A program made the position numbers and the translations under genes. 7,569 bases of DNA from Candidatus Wolframiiraptor sp. EX4484-121 (GTDB lineage: Archaea > Thermoproteota > Nitrososphaeria_A > Caldarchaeales > Wolframiiraptoraceae), in contig NJEK01000032.1 of NCBI GenBank assembly GCA_002255105.1, forward strand, positions 1 through 7,569. Direction: 5' to 3'. Below the pieces are notes generated by a model, which saw only the letters and a program-made list of their open reading frames with translations, was not told the origin of the DNA and did not search any database. Below are positions 1-6,363 of this stretch, one piece after another. Each line of letters opens with the position of its first letter. Position 1 is the first letter of the stretch.

Positions 1-807
1 GGGACGGCCGTAACCGCCCCGATTCTGAGATATAATCCGGCGATAATCGCGCAGGCATTCGCTACGCTCGCCGTCATGTATCCGAACAGGATATTCTTAG
101 GGCTTGGGGCGGGCGAGGCCATGAATGAGGTTCCGGTTGGATATGACTGGCCCGGGCCGAGGGAGAGGGTGGAGAGGTTGAAGGAGGCGATCGAGGTTAT
201 AAGATTGTTATGGACGAGGGAGTTCGTAGATTATGAGGGAAAATATTTCAGGTTGAGAAGAGCAAGAGCCAACCTATATACAAAGCCTGAAAAACCGCCG
301 CCCATCCTCCTCGCAGCCCATGGACCCCGAACCGCCTTAATGGCCGGAAAACTCGCGGACGGATTTATCACAGCCAACACGGCTAAACCTGACTATGTTA
401 AGAGTGTGCTTATCCCGAATGTTGAGAGGGGGCTAAAGCTAGCCAATAGGGAGAAAGAGGGATTTAGGAGACTTCTCTTAGACATGGTGATCTATGGAGA
501 GGATTTCGAAGAAGCCGTCAGGACGAGTAGATTTTGGGCGGCCGCCTCCGCCTCGAGGATTCCCTATGAACGGGAGCTGTATGATCCTGTGGAGATAGAT
601 GCGATAGGGGAGCAGGTGAGTGATGAGGAATTCGTTAAGAGCGTGGTTTATCTAGGTTCTTCTGATGATATAATAAAGGATGCCGAGAAGTGGATCAAGC
701 TCGGATTCACCGAGATACACTTCTTCTGTTTGAGCAAGTTCCAAGAGGAGTTCATAGACCTATGCGGAAGGGAAGTCCTCCCCTACCTGAGGGAGACGTA
801 TCCGTGA
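1..807 (+). CDS. F420-dependent LLM-class oxidoreductase, FGD-like, 5' end outside the window
   Basis: The frame is open from the first base of the window, so the gene starts upstream; the ATG at 76 is internal. The 268 visible residues match the bacterial-luciferase-like (LLM) family, closest in pattern to F420-dependent glucose-6-phosphate dehydrogenase-like proteins. Seen directly: VTAPILRYNPAIIAQAFATL at visible residues 4-23, the signature GLGAGEAMNE at 34-43 (Glu39 and Asn42 of the ExxN motif), the WPGPRERVERLKEAIEVIRLLW block at 50-71, HGPRTALMAGKLADGF at 107-122, and a typical family C-terminus (EVLPYLRETYP). Family members are cytosolic TIM barrels that move hydride between an alcohol, aldehyde or pterin substrate and coenzyme F420. 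The true substrate cannot be read from sequence. About 70 N-terminal residues are missing. The 3' end overlaps the convergent kinase gene by 56 bases. Confidence 0.88.
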   Translation, partial: GTAVTAPILRYNPAIIAQAFATLAVMYPNRIFLGLGAGEAMNEVPVGYDWPGPRERVERLKEAIEVIRLLWTREFVDYEGKYFRLRRARANLYTKPEKPPPILLAAHGPRTALMAGKLADGFITANTAKPDYVKSVLIPNVERGLKLANREKEGFRRLLLDMVIYGEDFEEAVRTSRFWAAASASRIPYERELYDPVEIDAIGEQVSDEEFVKSVVYLGSSDDIIKDAEKWIKLGFTEIHFFCLSKFQEEFIDLCGREVLPYLRETYP

Positions 808-2200
808 AGAGTTCAATCGCGCCGTTACACGTGTTTGTCTCGAAGAAGGAGTATTCCCCGACATGCTTGGGGAAGTGTTTACTATAGCTCTCCTCCAATT
901 TTTTGATGAAGTCCCCCGACCTCTCCCTCTCAACTATGGCGTAGGCGCTTCCTCCAAATCCCGCCCCAAAACCTGAGGAGGCTAAGGCCCCGCATCTCAT
1001 TGATTCCCTCTGAAGGAAGTCTATCTCCTCGACTATATTCCATAGGTATTGCTTCGATAATTTATGTGAGAGATCGCATAGCCTGCCGAGCTCCTCATAA
1101 TCCCTAAACGTGAAAGCCTTTACCGCCTCGGGAATTATCATCCTATCCTCCATGTAGAATTGCTTAAACCTTCCTGGGAGGTCGAGGTCCTTCCCCCTCT
1201 CCACGTAGTTGGCCGTAGCTCTCTCAACCTTAGACATCAAATCCTCAAAACTCAGACCCTTGTTTTCATCAATTATATCCCGCAAAACGGTGTGTCTGGT
1301 CCCATAGAAGTCGTTATATCTCCTTACGGCGAGCTTGGCCCTCCTCGAAGCCAAATTATACCAGTATCTCGCCTCGCCCGTCTTCTCGGCCTTCACGCCA
1401 GAATACAGTATTATAAATGATAGTTCGCTCGGCATCGTTATCTCGGCCTTATGAATTATCGGGGCGAAGCGATAGACTGAGAGCCTCCCCCTCTTTCCAG
1501 CTATTATTATGGTGTGGTCCTCCGATCCCCCGAAGGTTCCAACCCCCCTTTCTCCGGCAAGACCCTTGAAGGACCGCCCATTCTCTATACATGCGAGATA
1601 CATCGCCAGATCGTTCTCGTTCCTTATATTCTCCTTAAAGTTTGGATCCTGGAAGAGGGAGTTGGGAACCGCGAAGGCCAGGAAGGTCATTATCATAAGG
1701 GCGGAGGATCCGCTCATCCCACCTGCAACCGGGAGATCCGATCCAAAGACTATGTCAACTCCCTTAAACCAGGTTCCGAAGTTCATGCACAGCCTTTTAA
1801 CGACTGTCATGGGATAGTTTCCCCAATCACCTATAGGCGGCTCAAGCCTATCGGATACTTTGAAGACTCTCTCCCCATAGATCGGATTTATGTCGCGTAT
1901 CCTAATCATACCAAGATCGTTTACCCTAGATATGCAGAAGAAGCCGCGGTCCAAGGCGAAGAGGATGCTGTGCCCTCCAGCGTAGTCCGTGTGTTTTCCG
2001 AAGACCTCCACCCTCCCGGGAACAAAGAAGACGTATACCTCCTCGTCTGGCGATGGGTTAAACCTCTTCTCAAACTCTCTCAGCACCTTCATAATCAAAT
2101 CCCTCTTTCTCTTCAAAAGACATTCATCTCCGCGGAATATGTAGGAGTAATTTTCGTGGTCGGAGGCCAGCCTCCACAGCCTCCGAAATTCGATCGGCAT
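752..2200 (-). CDS. galactokinase-like GHMP sugar kinase
   Basis: This 482-residue protein has all three GHMP-kinase motifs: PGRVEVFGKHTDYAGG at 61-76 (the galactokinase signature with GKHTDY where GalK has GEHTDY), the ATP-binding loop LPVAGGMSGSSAL at 156-168, and the glycine-rich motif SSGFGAGFGGSAY at 408-420. GTFGGSEDH at 221-229 sits where the catalytic aspartate lies in GalK-like enzymes (Asp228 candidate). It is about 100 residues longer than classical galactokinases, with a 55-residue N-terminal extension. Family knowledge suggests ATP-dependent phosphorylation of a free sugar at C1 in the cytosol. It starts 3 bases after the stop of the nucleotidyltransferase, whose product would use the sugar-1-phosphate. 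The last ~18 residues, beyond the usual end NGAIEL, are encoded antisense to the neighbouring oxidoreductase. The sugar is not known; the motif change argues against assuming galactose. Confidence 0.85.
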   Translation of the reverse strand: MPIEFRRLWRLASDHENYSYIFRGDECLLKRKRDLIMKVLREFEKRFNPSPDEEVYVFFVPGRVEVFGKHTDYAGGHSILFALDRGFFCISRVNDLGMIRIRDINPIYGERVFKVSDRLEPPIGDWGNYPMTVVKRLCMNFGTWFKGVDIVFGSDLPVAGGMSGSSALMIMTFLAFAVPNSLFQDPNFKENIRNENDLAMYLACIENGRSFKGLAGERGVGTFGGSEDHTIIIAGKRGRLSVYRFAPIIHKAEITMPSELSFIILYSGVKAEKTGEARYWYNLASRRAKLAVRRYNDFYGTRHTVLRDIIDENKGLSFEDLMSKVERATANYVERGKDLDLPGRFKQFYMEDRMIIPEAVKAFTFRDYEELGRLCDLSHKLSKQYLWNIVEEIDFLQRESMRCGALASSGFGAGFGGSAYAIVERERSGDFIKKLEESYSKHFPKHVGEYSFFETNTCNGAIELFTDTSPSGRGGLPFRIGL

Positions 2201-2203
2201 ATA

Positions 2204-3040
2204 CTACCCCTCAGCTAGGAGGCCGAATTCCCTCAACTTCTCCCTAACCGAGATTATATCCGACCTATAGGTTATGTCCAAAACCCCGGCCTTGACGGGG
2301 ATTATCTTGACGGGAATTATCCTTTCATCGACCAGAAGCTGAACAGCCGACGTCAATTCATACTCTTTACGCGTTGGATGCGGCTTTATCCTCTCACATG
2401 CCCAGAATATATGTGGGGTGAAGCGCCAAAGATTCATGTTTACCAATATTCCGTATTTTGTGACATATTTTTCAGGATTCGGCGGCTTCTCCACGATCCT
2501 TAAGAGATTCATCTCCTCATCCACCTCCATTACAGCGAAAGATTTTATTCTCTCCGAGGTGAAGTTGCTGTTGGCTATGAGATGCTCCTCTTCAAACCCT
2601 ATTCCATAGCAGACATCCTCCTTCTGCGTTAGAAGCGTCTTTATCACATCAACTCGATAGATATTATCTCCATTTAGGGTGAGGAAGGAATCCTTCCCCA
2701 CGAACTCCTTCGCGGCATAGACGGCGTCGGCTGTGCCGAGGGGTTTAGCTTGGATTGCGAAGTCGATCGATATCTCCGGAAGCTCCCCGTCCAGCCGAGT
2801 GTAATATTCCCTCATCGCGGCGTGCTCGGGCCCTATAACGAGGCAGACCTCTTTAATCCCAGCCTTCATGAGACCTTGTATCGTGTAGTCGAGGAACGGC
2901 CTCCCCCCGATGGGGATGAACGGCTTCCACCCCTTCTCGGCAAATTCCTCGACAGCGGGCTCTAAGCGGACGCCTCTCATAGGCCTCTGCATCCTCGTCC
3001 CTAAACCCCTCGCGAGGATGACCGCTTTCTCGACCATCAT
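2204..3040 (-). CDS. sugar-1-phosphate nucleotidyltransferase
   Basis: This 278-residue NTP_transferase (Rossmann-like) protein has the nucleotide-binding loop ARGLGTRM at 10-17, lysine 39 in KPFIPIGGRPFLDY at 39-52, GTADAV at 102-107, the metal-binding NGDN at 123-126, EKP at 184-186, and two aspartates at 255 and 261 in DITYRSD. The family joins a nucleoside triphosphate to a sugar-1-phosphate, releasing pyrophosphate and giving an NDP-sugar. The loop between GTRM and Lys39 is about ten residues longer than in typical glucose- or mannose-1-phosphate enzymes, and the loop reads ARGLG rather than AGGLG. It starts at tandem ATG codons (3040 and 3037) 23 bases after the racemase-like gene. Its stop lies 3 bases before the GHMP kinase start, so the three are probably one transcript. 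The kinase-transferase pairing suggests sugar salvage. Which sugar and which NTP cannot be told. Confidence 0.85.
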   Translation of the reverse strand: MMVEKAVILARGLGTRMQRPMRGVRLEPAVEEFAEKGWKPFIPIGGRPFLDYTIQGLMKAGIKEVCLVIGPEHAAMREYYTRLDGELPEISIDFAIQAKPLGTADAVYAAKEFVGKDSFLTLNGDNIYRVDVIKTLLTQKEDVCYGIGFEEEHLIANSNFTSERIKSFAVMEVDEEMNLLRIVEKPPNPEKYVTKYGILVNMNLWRFTPHIFWACERIKPHPTRKEYELTSAVQLLVDERIIPVKIIPVKAGVLDITYRSDIISVREKLREFGLLAEG

Positions 3041-3063
3041 CGCCTGAAGTTGGAATGAGCTAA

Positions 3064-3822
3064 TTATCTCTTTAATATCCCCTCCTTTGGAGGGGACATA
3101 TATGTTCCCACCCTGCTCTGGAGGAGCCTCTTCGACTTATATAGGTCCACAAGCATCTCGATATACTTGACGCCAGCCTCGACCGCATCCACTACGGGAG
3201 CACTTATGCGTTCTCGGAGGTAGTCGGCGAGCCCTACAAATCCGGCTGATCCCAAGACTATGACCTCCGCCCCATCCTTCTCCACGGCCTCCCTCGCCTG
3301 GACGAGGAACCTCTCACCTATCTCTTCCGCCGATAGCTTGAGGGCGTCAAGCAGCTCTATCCCCGCTGGTCTTATGGAGACACACCAGTCTTGAACCCTA
3401 TACTCTCTGATGCTTCTCTCGAGCCATGCCGCCACCTTCCTGTTATATGTCAGGATTGAGAAGCTCCTTCCCAAGAGCTGTGCGAGGTTGAAGCAGGCCT
3501 CCCCGACCCCTACAACCGGTATATCGAGGATCTCTTTAAGAGAGTATTCCGCCTCATGTGAGCCGACGCATCCTATCAGGACGCCGTCGTAGTTCTCTAT
3601 GCCGACCTCTCTGACAAGCTTGATCATCCCAACCGTGATGAATGGATGGGCATACCAGTAGATGACCTCCTCTTCCTCGGGGATCTCGCCCGACAAACCC
3701 TTTATCTCGAAGATGGAGTCAGGCCTCTTAACGGAGTCTATGGTCGACTTAAGCGCCTCAAAATACTCCGGGATCCTCTGCTTATCAGTCTCCTTTCCCG
3801 AGTAGATATACAGTATCTTCAA
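3064..3822 (-). CDS. Asp/Glu/hydantoin racemase family protein, one catalytic Cys replaced by Ser
   Basis: This 252-residue protein matches the HyuE-type hydantoin/aspartate racemase family. Seen: the N-terminal strand MKILYIYSGKE, the first catalytic cysteine in GVLIGCVGSHE (Cys85), the IPVVGVGEACFNLAQLLG block at 101-118, and the second motif EVIVLGSAGFVGLADYL at 186-202. Known enzymes of this family use two cysteines as paired acid/base residues across a pseudo-symmetric active site. Here the second, in LGCAGM-type motifs, is Ser192. The protein may therefore be a racemase with altered mechanism, a decarboxylase/isomerase-like relative, or a non-racemising binder. The start chosen is TTG at 3822, with GAGGTG about 7 bases upstream and no in-frame ATG/GTG closely upstream. 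It is the first gene of the minus-strand operon with the nucleotidyltransferase and kinase. Confidence 0.8.
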   Translation of the reverse strand: MKILYIYSGKETDKQRIPEYFEALKSTIDSVKRPDSIFEIKGLSGEIPEEEEVIYWYAHPFITVGMIKLVREVGIENYDGVLIGCVGSHEAEYSLKEILDIPVVGVGEACFNLAQLLGRSFSILTYNRKVAAWLERSIREYRVQDWCVSIRPAGIELLDALKLSAEEIGERFLVQAREAVEKDGAEVIVLGSAGFVGLADYLRERISAPVVDAVEAGVKYIEMLVDLYKSKRLLQSRVGTYMSPPKEGILKR

Positions 3823-3856
3823 ACGAATCCACCTCGGTTAACAGGTCTCTCAACGT

Positions 3857-3868
3857 GTTTTTATATGT
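3857..3868. promoter_or_regulatory. divergent TATA region shared by the racemase operon and the MBL-pta pair
   Basis: GTTTTTATATGT reads as a TATA-like box in both directions: TTTTTATATG on plus and CATATAAAAA on minus. Transcription starting about 25 bases away would begin near 3888 on plus, 20 bases before the ATG at 3908, and near 3835 on minus, just ahead of the GAGGTG and TTG start of the racemase-like gene. Only 85 bases separate the two starts, and no second convincing TATA box is seen there. The assignment is by pattern and spacing only. Confidence 0.55.
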
Positions 3869-3907
3869 TTATCGCGCTTGAAAAAATTAATTTACAACCC
3901 CTCTCCC

Positions 3908-4663
3908 ATGATTTCTGAAATGAGAATCACGAGAGACATATATATGGTTGGAGATGGGATGAGGGGCTTATCGCATGAGCTTGATTGCATAATCTACCTA
4001 CTCAGATCGGGGGAGAACTATATCATGGTCGACGCTGGGGTAGGGCTCGATAACGAGCTAATCCTGAGGAACATCGATGAGGAGGGGATTGAGAGGGATA
4101 GGATCAAGTATCTTCTGATAACTCATTCACACTCCGATCACGCCGGTGGTGCGAGGTTCTTTCAAGAAGAACTTGGACTGGAGGTGATCACAACCGAGGC
4201 GGAGGCCAGGCTTATGGAGTCCGGCTCCGATGAGGAGCTCGGCTTACTCGCCACCCGAGGGATAGTCTACCCAAGCGATTATCAATATAAGCACTGTAAA
4301 CCCGATCGAGTTCTCGTGGATGGAGAGGAGATTAGGCTCGGGGATAAGGTCATCAAGGTGATCGAGGTGCCGAGCCATTCGCCGGGATCCGCCTGCTTCC
4401 TCGTTAAAGACGAGAGGGCGCTCTTCTCCGGGGACGTTGTCTTCCATAATGGGACAATAGGTCTTGGAAACTGGCCCGGATGCAGCTTGGCGGCGTATCG
4501 GGAGAATATCCATAAACTCGGCGGACTTGGAGTTGAGAAGCTCTTTCCAGGCCATTTCCTCGTGGTGTTAAGAGATGGCCAGAAGCATATCGATATGGCC
4601 ATAGAGAACCTCAAGAAGCCATGGGTTCCACCCGCCTGGCAACATCTCCACCCACATTATTGA
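3908..4663 (+). CDS. metallo-beta-lactamase-fold hydrolase (glyoxalase II-like)
   Basis: The 251-residue protein has a complete set of MBL-fold zinc ligands: HSHSDH (His73, His75, Asp77, His78), His157 in VPSHSPGS, Asp176 in FSGD, and His216 in FPGH. This predicts a cytosolic di-metal hydrolase; the superfamily includes thioesterases, lactonases and phosphodiesterases. There is no signal peptide and no extra RNase-type beta-CASP domain. The frame extends up to a TTG at 3878, but the TATA box at 3857-3868 would start RNA near 3888, so ATG 3908 (or ATG 3920) is the better start. Neither has a clear Shine-Dalgarno sequence. Its stop is 16 bases before the CTG start of pta, which suggests a two-gene operon. 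A role on an acyl-CoA or acyl-thioester linked to Pta is inference from context only. Confidence 0.85.
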   Translation: MISEMRITRDIYMVGDGMRGLSHELDCIIYLLRSGENYIMVDAGVGLDNELILRNIDEEGIERDRIKYLLITHSHSDHAGGARFFQEELGLEVITTEAEARLMESGSDEELGLLATRGIVYPSDYQYKHCKPDRVLVDGEEIRLGDKVIKVIEVPSHSPGSACFLVKDERALFSGDVVFHNGTIGLGNWPGCSLAAYRENIHKLGGLGVEKLFPGHFLVVLRDGQKHIDMAIENLKKPWVPPAWQHLHPHY

Positions 4664-4664
4664 T

Positions 4665-4672
4665 GGAGGTGA
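4665..4672 (+). promoter_or_regulatory. strong Shine-Dalgarno sequence that places the pta start at CTG 4680
   Basis: GGAGGTGA is a full match to the archaeal 16S 3' end and lies 7 bases before CTG at 4680, which is in frame with the Pta reading frame. No ATG, GTG or TTG exists in that frame between 4660 and 4808. The ATG at 4663, overlapping the upstream stop as TGATG, opens only a six-codon frame (MEVTIL) that ends in TGA at 4681-4683, overlapping the CTG as CTGA. Confidence 0.7.
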
Positions 4673-4679
4673 CCATCCT

Positions 4680-5648
4680 CTGAGCATACCCCCCAGGATC
4701 TTAGAGCGCGCAAGGGGGAATAGGAGGAGAATAGTTTTCCCGGAGAGCCTCGATGAGCGGATACTTAGGGCGGCGGCCGAGGCGGCGTCAAAGGATCTCT
4801 GCATTCCGGTGTTGGTAGGGGATTACGCAGAGATCGCCGGGAGGGCCGAGAAGCTTGGGATAGATCTTTCGGGGATTGAGCTCATCGATCCGACGAGGTT
4901 TGAGAGATTCAGCGAATACGTGAAGTCGTACGTCGAGATGAGGGGGAGGAGTGAGAGGATAGCGAGGAGGGTTCTAAGCAAGCCCGTATACTTCGCCGCC
5001 ATGATGGTGAGGATGGGCGACGCCGACGCGGTCGTAGCTGGGGCGAGCACGATCACCGCCACGGTCATAAGAGCCGGCCGACTCATATTAGGACTCCAAG
5101 AAGGCATATCGGTCCCATCCAGCTTCTTTCTAATGGATGTTCCCGGATTCGATAGGCTACTCTTCTTCGCCGATGCGGCGGTAAATCCCGATCCCAGCCC
5201 TGAGCAGCTCGCGGATATAGCGATAGCGACGGGGAGGAGCTATAAGGCCATCCTGGGGCTGGAGCCGAGGATAGCCCTCCTCTCCTTCTCCACCAAGGGA
5301 AGCGCCTCTCATCCCATGGTCGATAAGGTCGTGAAGGCTGTGGAGATCGCGAAGGATAAGGCCCCAGACTTAATGATAGACGGTGAGCTTCAAGCGGATG
5401 CCGCACTTATTCCAGAGATAGCTGAGAGAAAGGTTAGGGAGGAAAGCTCCGTCGCGGGTAAGGCCAACGTCCTGATATTCCCCGACCTAAACTCCGGAAA
5501 CATAGGATACAAGCTTGTGCAACATCTCGCCCGAGCACGAGCATACGGCCCGATCCTCCAGGGATTTAGAAAGCCGATTAGCGACCTCTCAAGAGGTGCT
5601 AAGGTCGAAGATATAGTCGGCTCCATCGCCATTCTAGCCGCGCAATAA
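4680..5648 (+). CDS. pta: phosphate acetyltransferase (Pta), CTG start
   Basis: The 322-residue protein matches the catalytic domain of phosphate acetyltransferase, which interconverts acetyl-CoA plus phosphate with acetyl phosphate plus CoA. Seen: RRIVFPESLDERILRAA at 16-32, DADAVVAGASTITATVIRAG near 119-138, NPDPSPEQLADIAI, EPRIALLSFSTKGSA, DLMIDGELQADAALIPEIA, IFPDLNSGNIGYKLVQ, and the C-terminal GFRKPISDLSRGAKVEDIV. The last contains Ser304, Arg305 and Asp311, equivalent to active-site residues described in Methanosarcina Pta. Starting at GTG 4809 would remove the conserved first 43 residues, so CTG 4680 with its perfect Shine-Dalgarno is preferred. A lost base near the start is the alternative. 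No acetate kinase is in the window. Phosphate butyryltransferase is a less likely reading, because the length and C-terminus fit Pta. Confidence 0.87.
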   Translation: MSIPPRILERARGNRRRIVFPESLDERILRAAAEAASKDLCIPVLVGDYAEIAGRAEKLGIDLSGIELIDPTRFERFSEYVKSYVEMRGRSERIARRVLSKPVYFAAMMVRMGDADAVVAGASTITATVIRAGRLILGLQEGISVPSSFFLMDVPGFDRLLFFADAAVNPDPSPEQLADIAIATGRSYKAILGLEPRIALLSFSTKGSASHPMVDKVVKAVEIAKDKAPDLMIDGELQADAALIPEIAERKVREESSVAGKANVLIFPDLNSGNIGYKLVQHLARARAYGPILQGFRKPISDLSRGAKVEDIVGSIAILAAQ

Positions 5649-5660
5649 TCCCACAATCGC

Positions 5661-5780
5661 GAGGATTTCGACATCTATTCGAGTGAGAGAGCTGTTCCGC
5701 TCAATTACATCGACCTCTCCGGGGACGGGGAAGATCTATTGGAGGGCTTGGGCGGGGCAAGGAGGCTCTTGAGAAGATGA
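5661..5780 (+). pseudogene. orphan coding-like tail behind pta, no start codon
   Basis: After the pta TAA the same frame stays open for 43 codons to a TGA at 5778-5780. From 5661 it reads like real protein: EDFDIYSSERAVPLNYIDLS is followed by GDGEDLLEGLGGARRLLRR. Its codons match the neighbours (AGG/AGA for arginine, C- or G-ending leucines). There is no ATG, GTG or early TTG in frame and no family match that I recognise. It may be the 3' remnant of a deleted gene that once followed pta, or a product of stop readthrough. It ends 12 bases before the convergent rpl6 stop. I cannot assign a function. Confidence 0.35.
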
Positions 5781-5792
5781 CCTGAATATGGC

Positions 5793-6347
5793 TTATTCTT
5801 CGATCCCTATCTTCTTTTCGTAGATATATATTCCGTCCAGGAATTTTCTCAAGTCCTTCCGCTTGATCTTCGTGGCGAGTTCCAGGTTCGCGGCCGTTTG
5901 TCCTACTGCTTGCCTGTCTATTCCCGTGACTATCACGTCCTCCCCCTTCACGGCTACCTTCGTCCCCGGACCAACTATCTTTGCGTATCTCGGCCATCGC
6001 TCCCCTATGAAGTTCTCGATTACAACCGTGTCTCCTTGAACTTTTACGCTCATCGGGAAGTGCGATGCTACCATCTTTAGCTTATAGGTGAATCCCTTCG
6101 TCACGCCGATAATCATGTTTCTTATCATGGACTTCGCCGTCCCCATCATGGACTTAGCCATCCTCCCCTTACCCCTAAACCTTATGACAACATCCCTTCC
6201 ATCAAGTTCGAGTTTTATACCCATGTGGTTCAGGTCTTGTTCAAGTTCTCCAAGCTTTCCCTTAACCCTTATCTTGGCCGGAGGGGTTACCGAGACCTCA
6301 ACGTCCTCCGGGATTCCAATCCTCTCAACGATCTCCGGCAACGGCAT
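5793..6347 (-). CDS. rpl6: 50S ribosomal protein L6 (uL6)
   Basis: The 184-residue protein is an archaeal uL6 of normal length with two similar alpha/beta halves. Seen: IPEDVEVSVTPPAKIRVKGK in the first half, and GERWPRYAKIVGPGTKVAVK and VIVTGIDRQAVGQTAANLEL in the second, followed by DGIYIYEKK near the C-terminus. The protein sits in the large subunit near the factor-binding centre. The frame continues 4 codons up to GTG 6359, but ATG 6347 has GGTGG at the correct distance (8 bases), while GTG 6359 has none. The gene follows rps8 directly, as in other archaea, but the next expected gene (rpl32e) is absent: the DNA downstream ends at the convergent pta tail. Confidence 0.93.
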   Translation of the reverse strand: MPLPEIVERIGIPEDVEVSVTPPAKIRVKGKLGELEQDLNHMGIKLELDGRDVVIRFRGKGRMAKSMMGTAKSMIRNMIIGVTKGFTYKLKMVASHFPMSVKVQGDTVVIENFIGERWPRYAKIVGPGTKVAVKGEDVIVTGIDRQAVGQTAANLELATKIKRKDLRKFLDGIYIYEKKIGIEE

Positions 6348-6363
6348 CTCCGAGACCACCCCG

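Noticed and set aside
1514..2218. A 234-codon open frame on the plus strand
   Set aside because: It lies entirely antisense to the GHMP kinase, whose motifs are clear. The translation is proline-rich and low in family-like features, a shadow of the kinase codons.
3878..3907. Longer MBL-fold protein starting at TTG 3878
   Set aside because: The TTG lies upstream of the predicted transcription start set by the TATA box at 3857-3868. The ten extra residues look non-conserved.
4244..4804. Several 78-110-codon minus-strand frames opposite the MBL and pta genes
   Set aside because: They overlap well-supported coding sequence, have no recognisable motifs, and mirror its codon bias.
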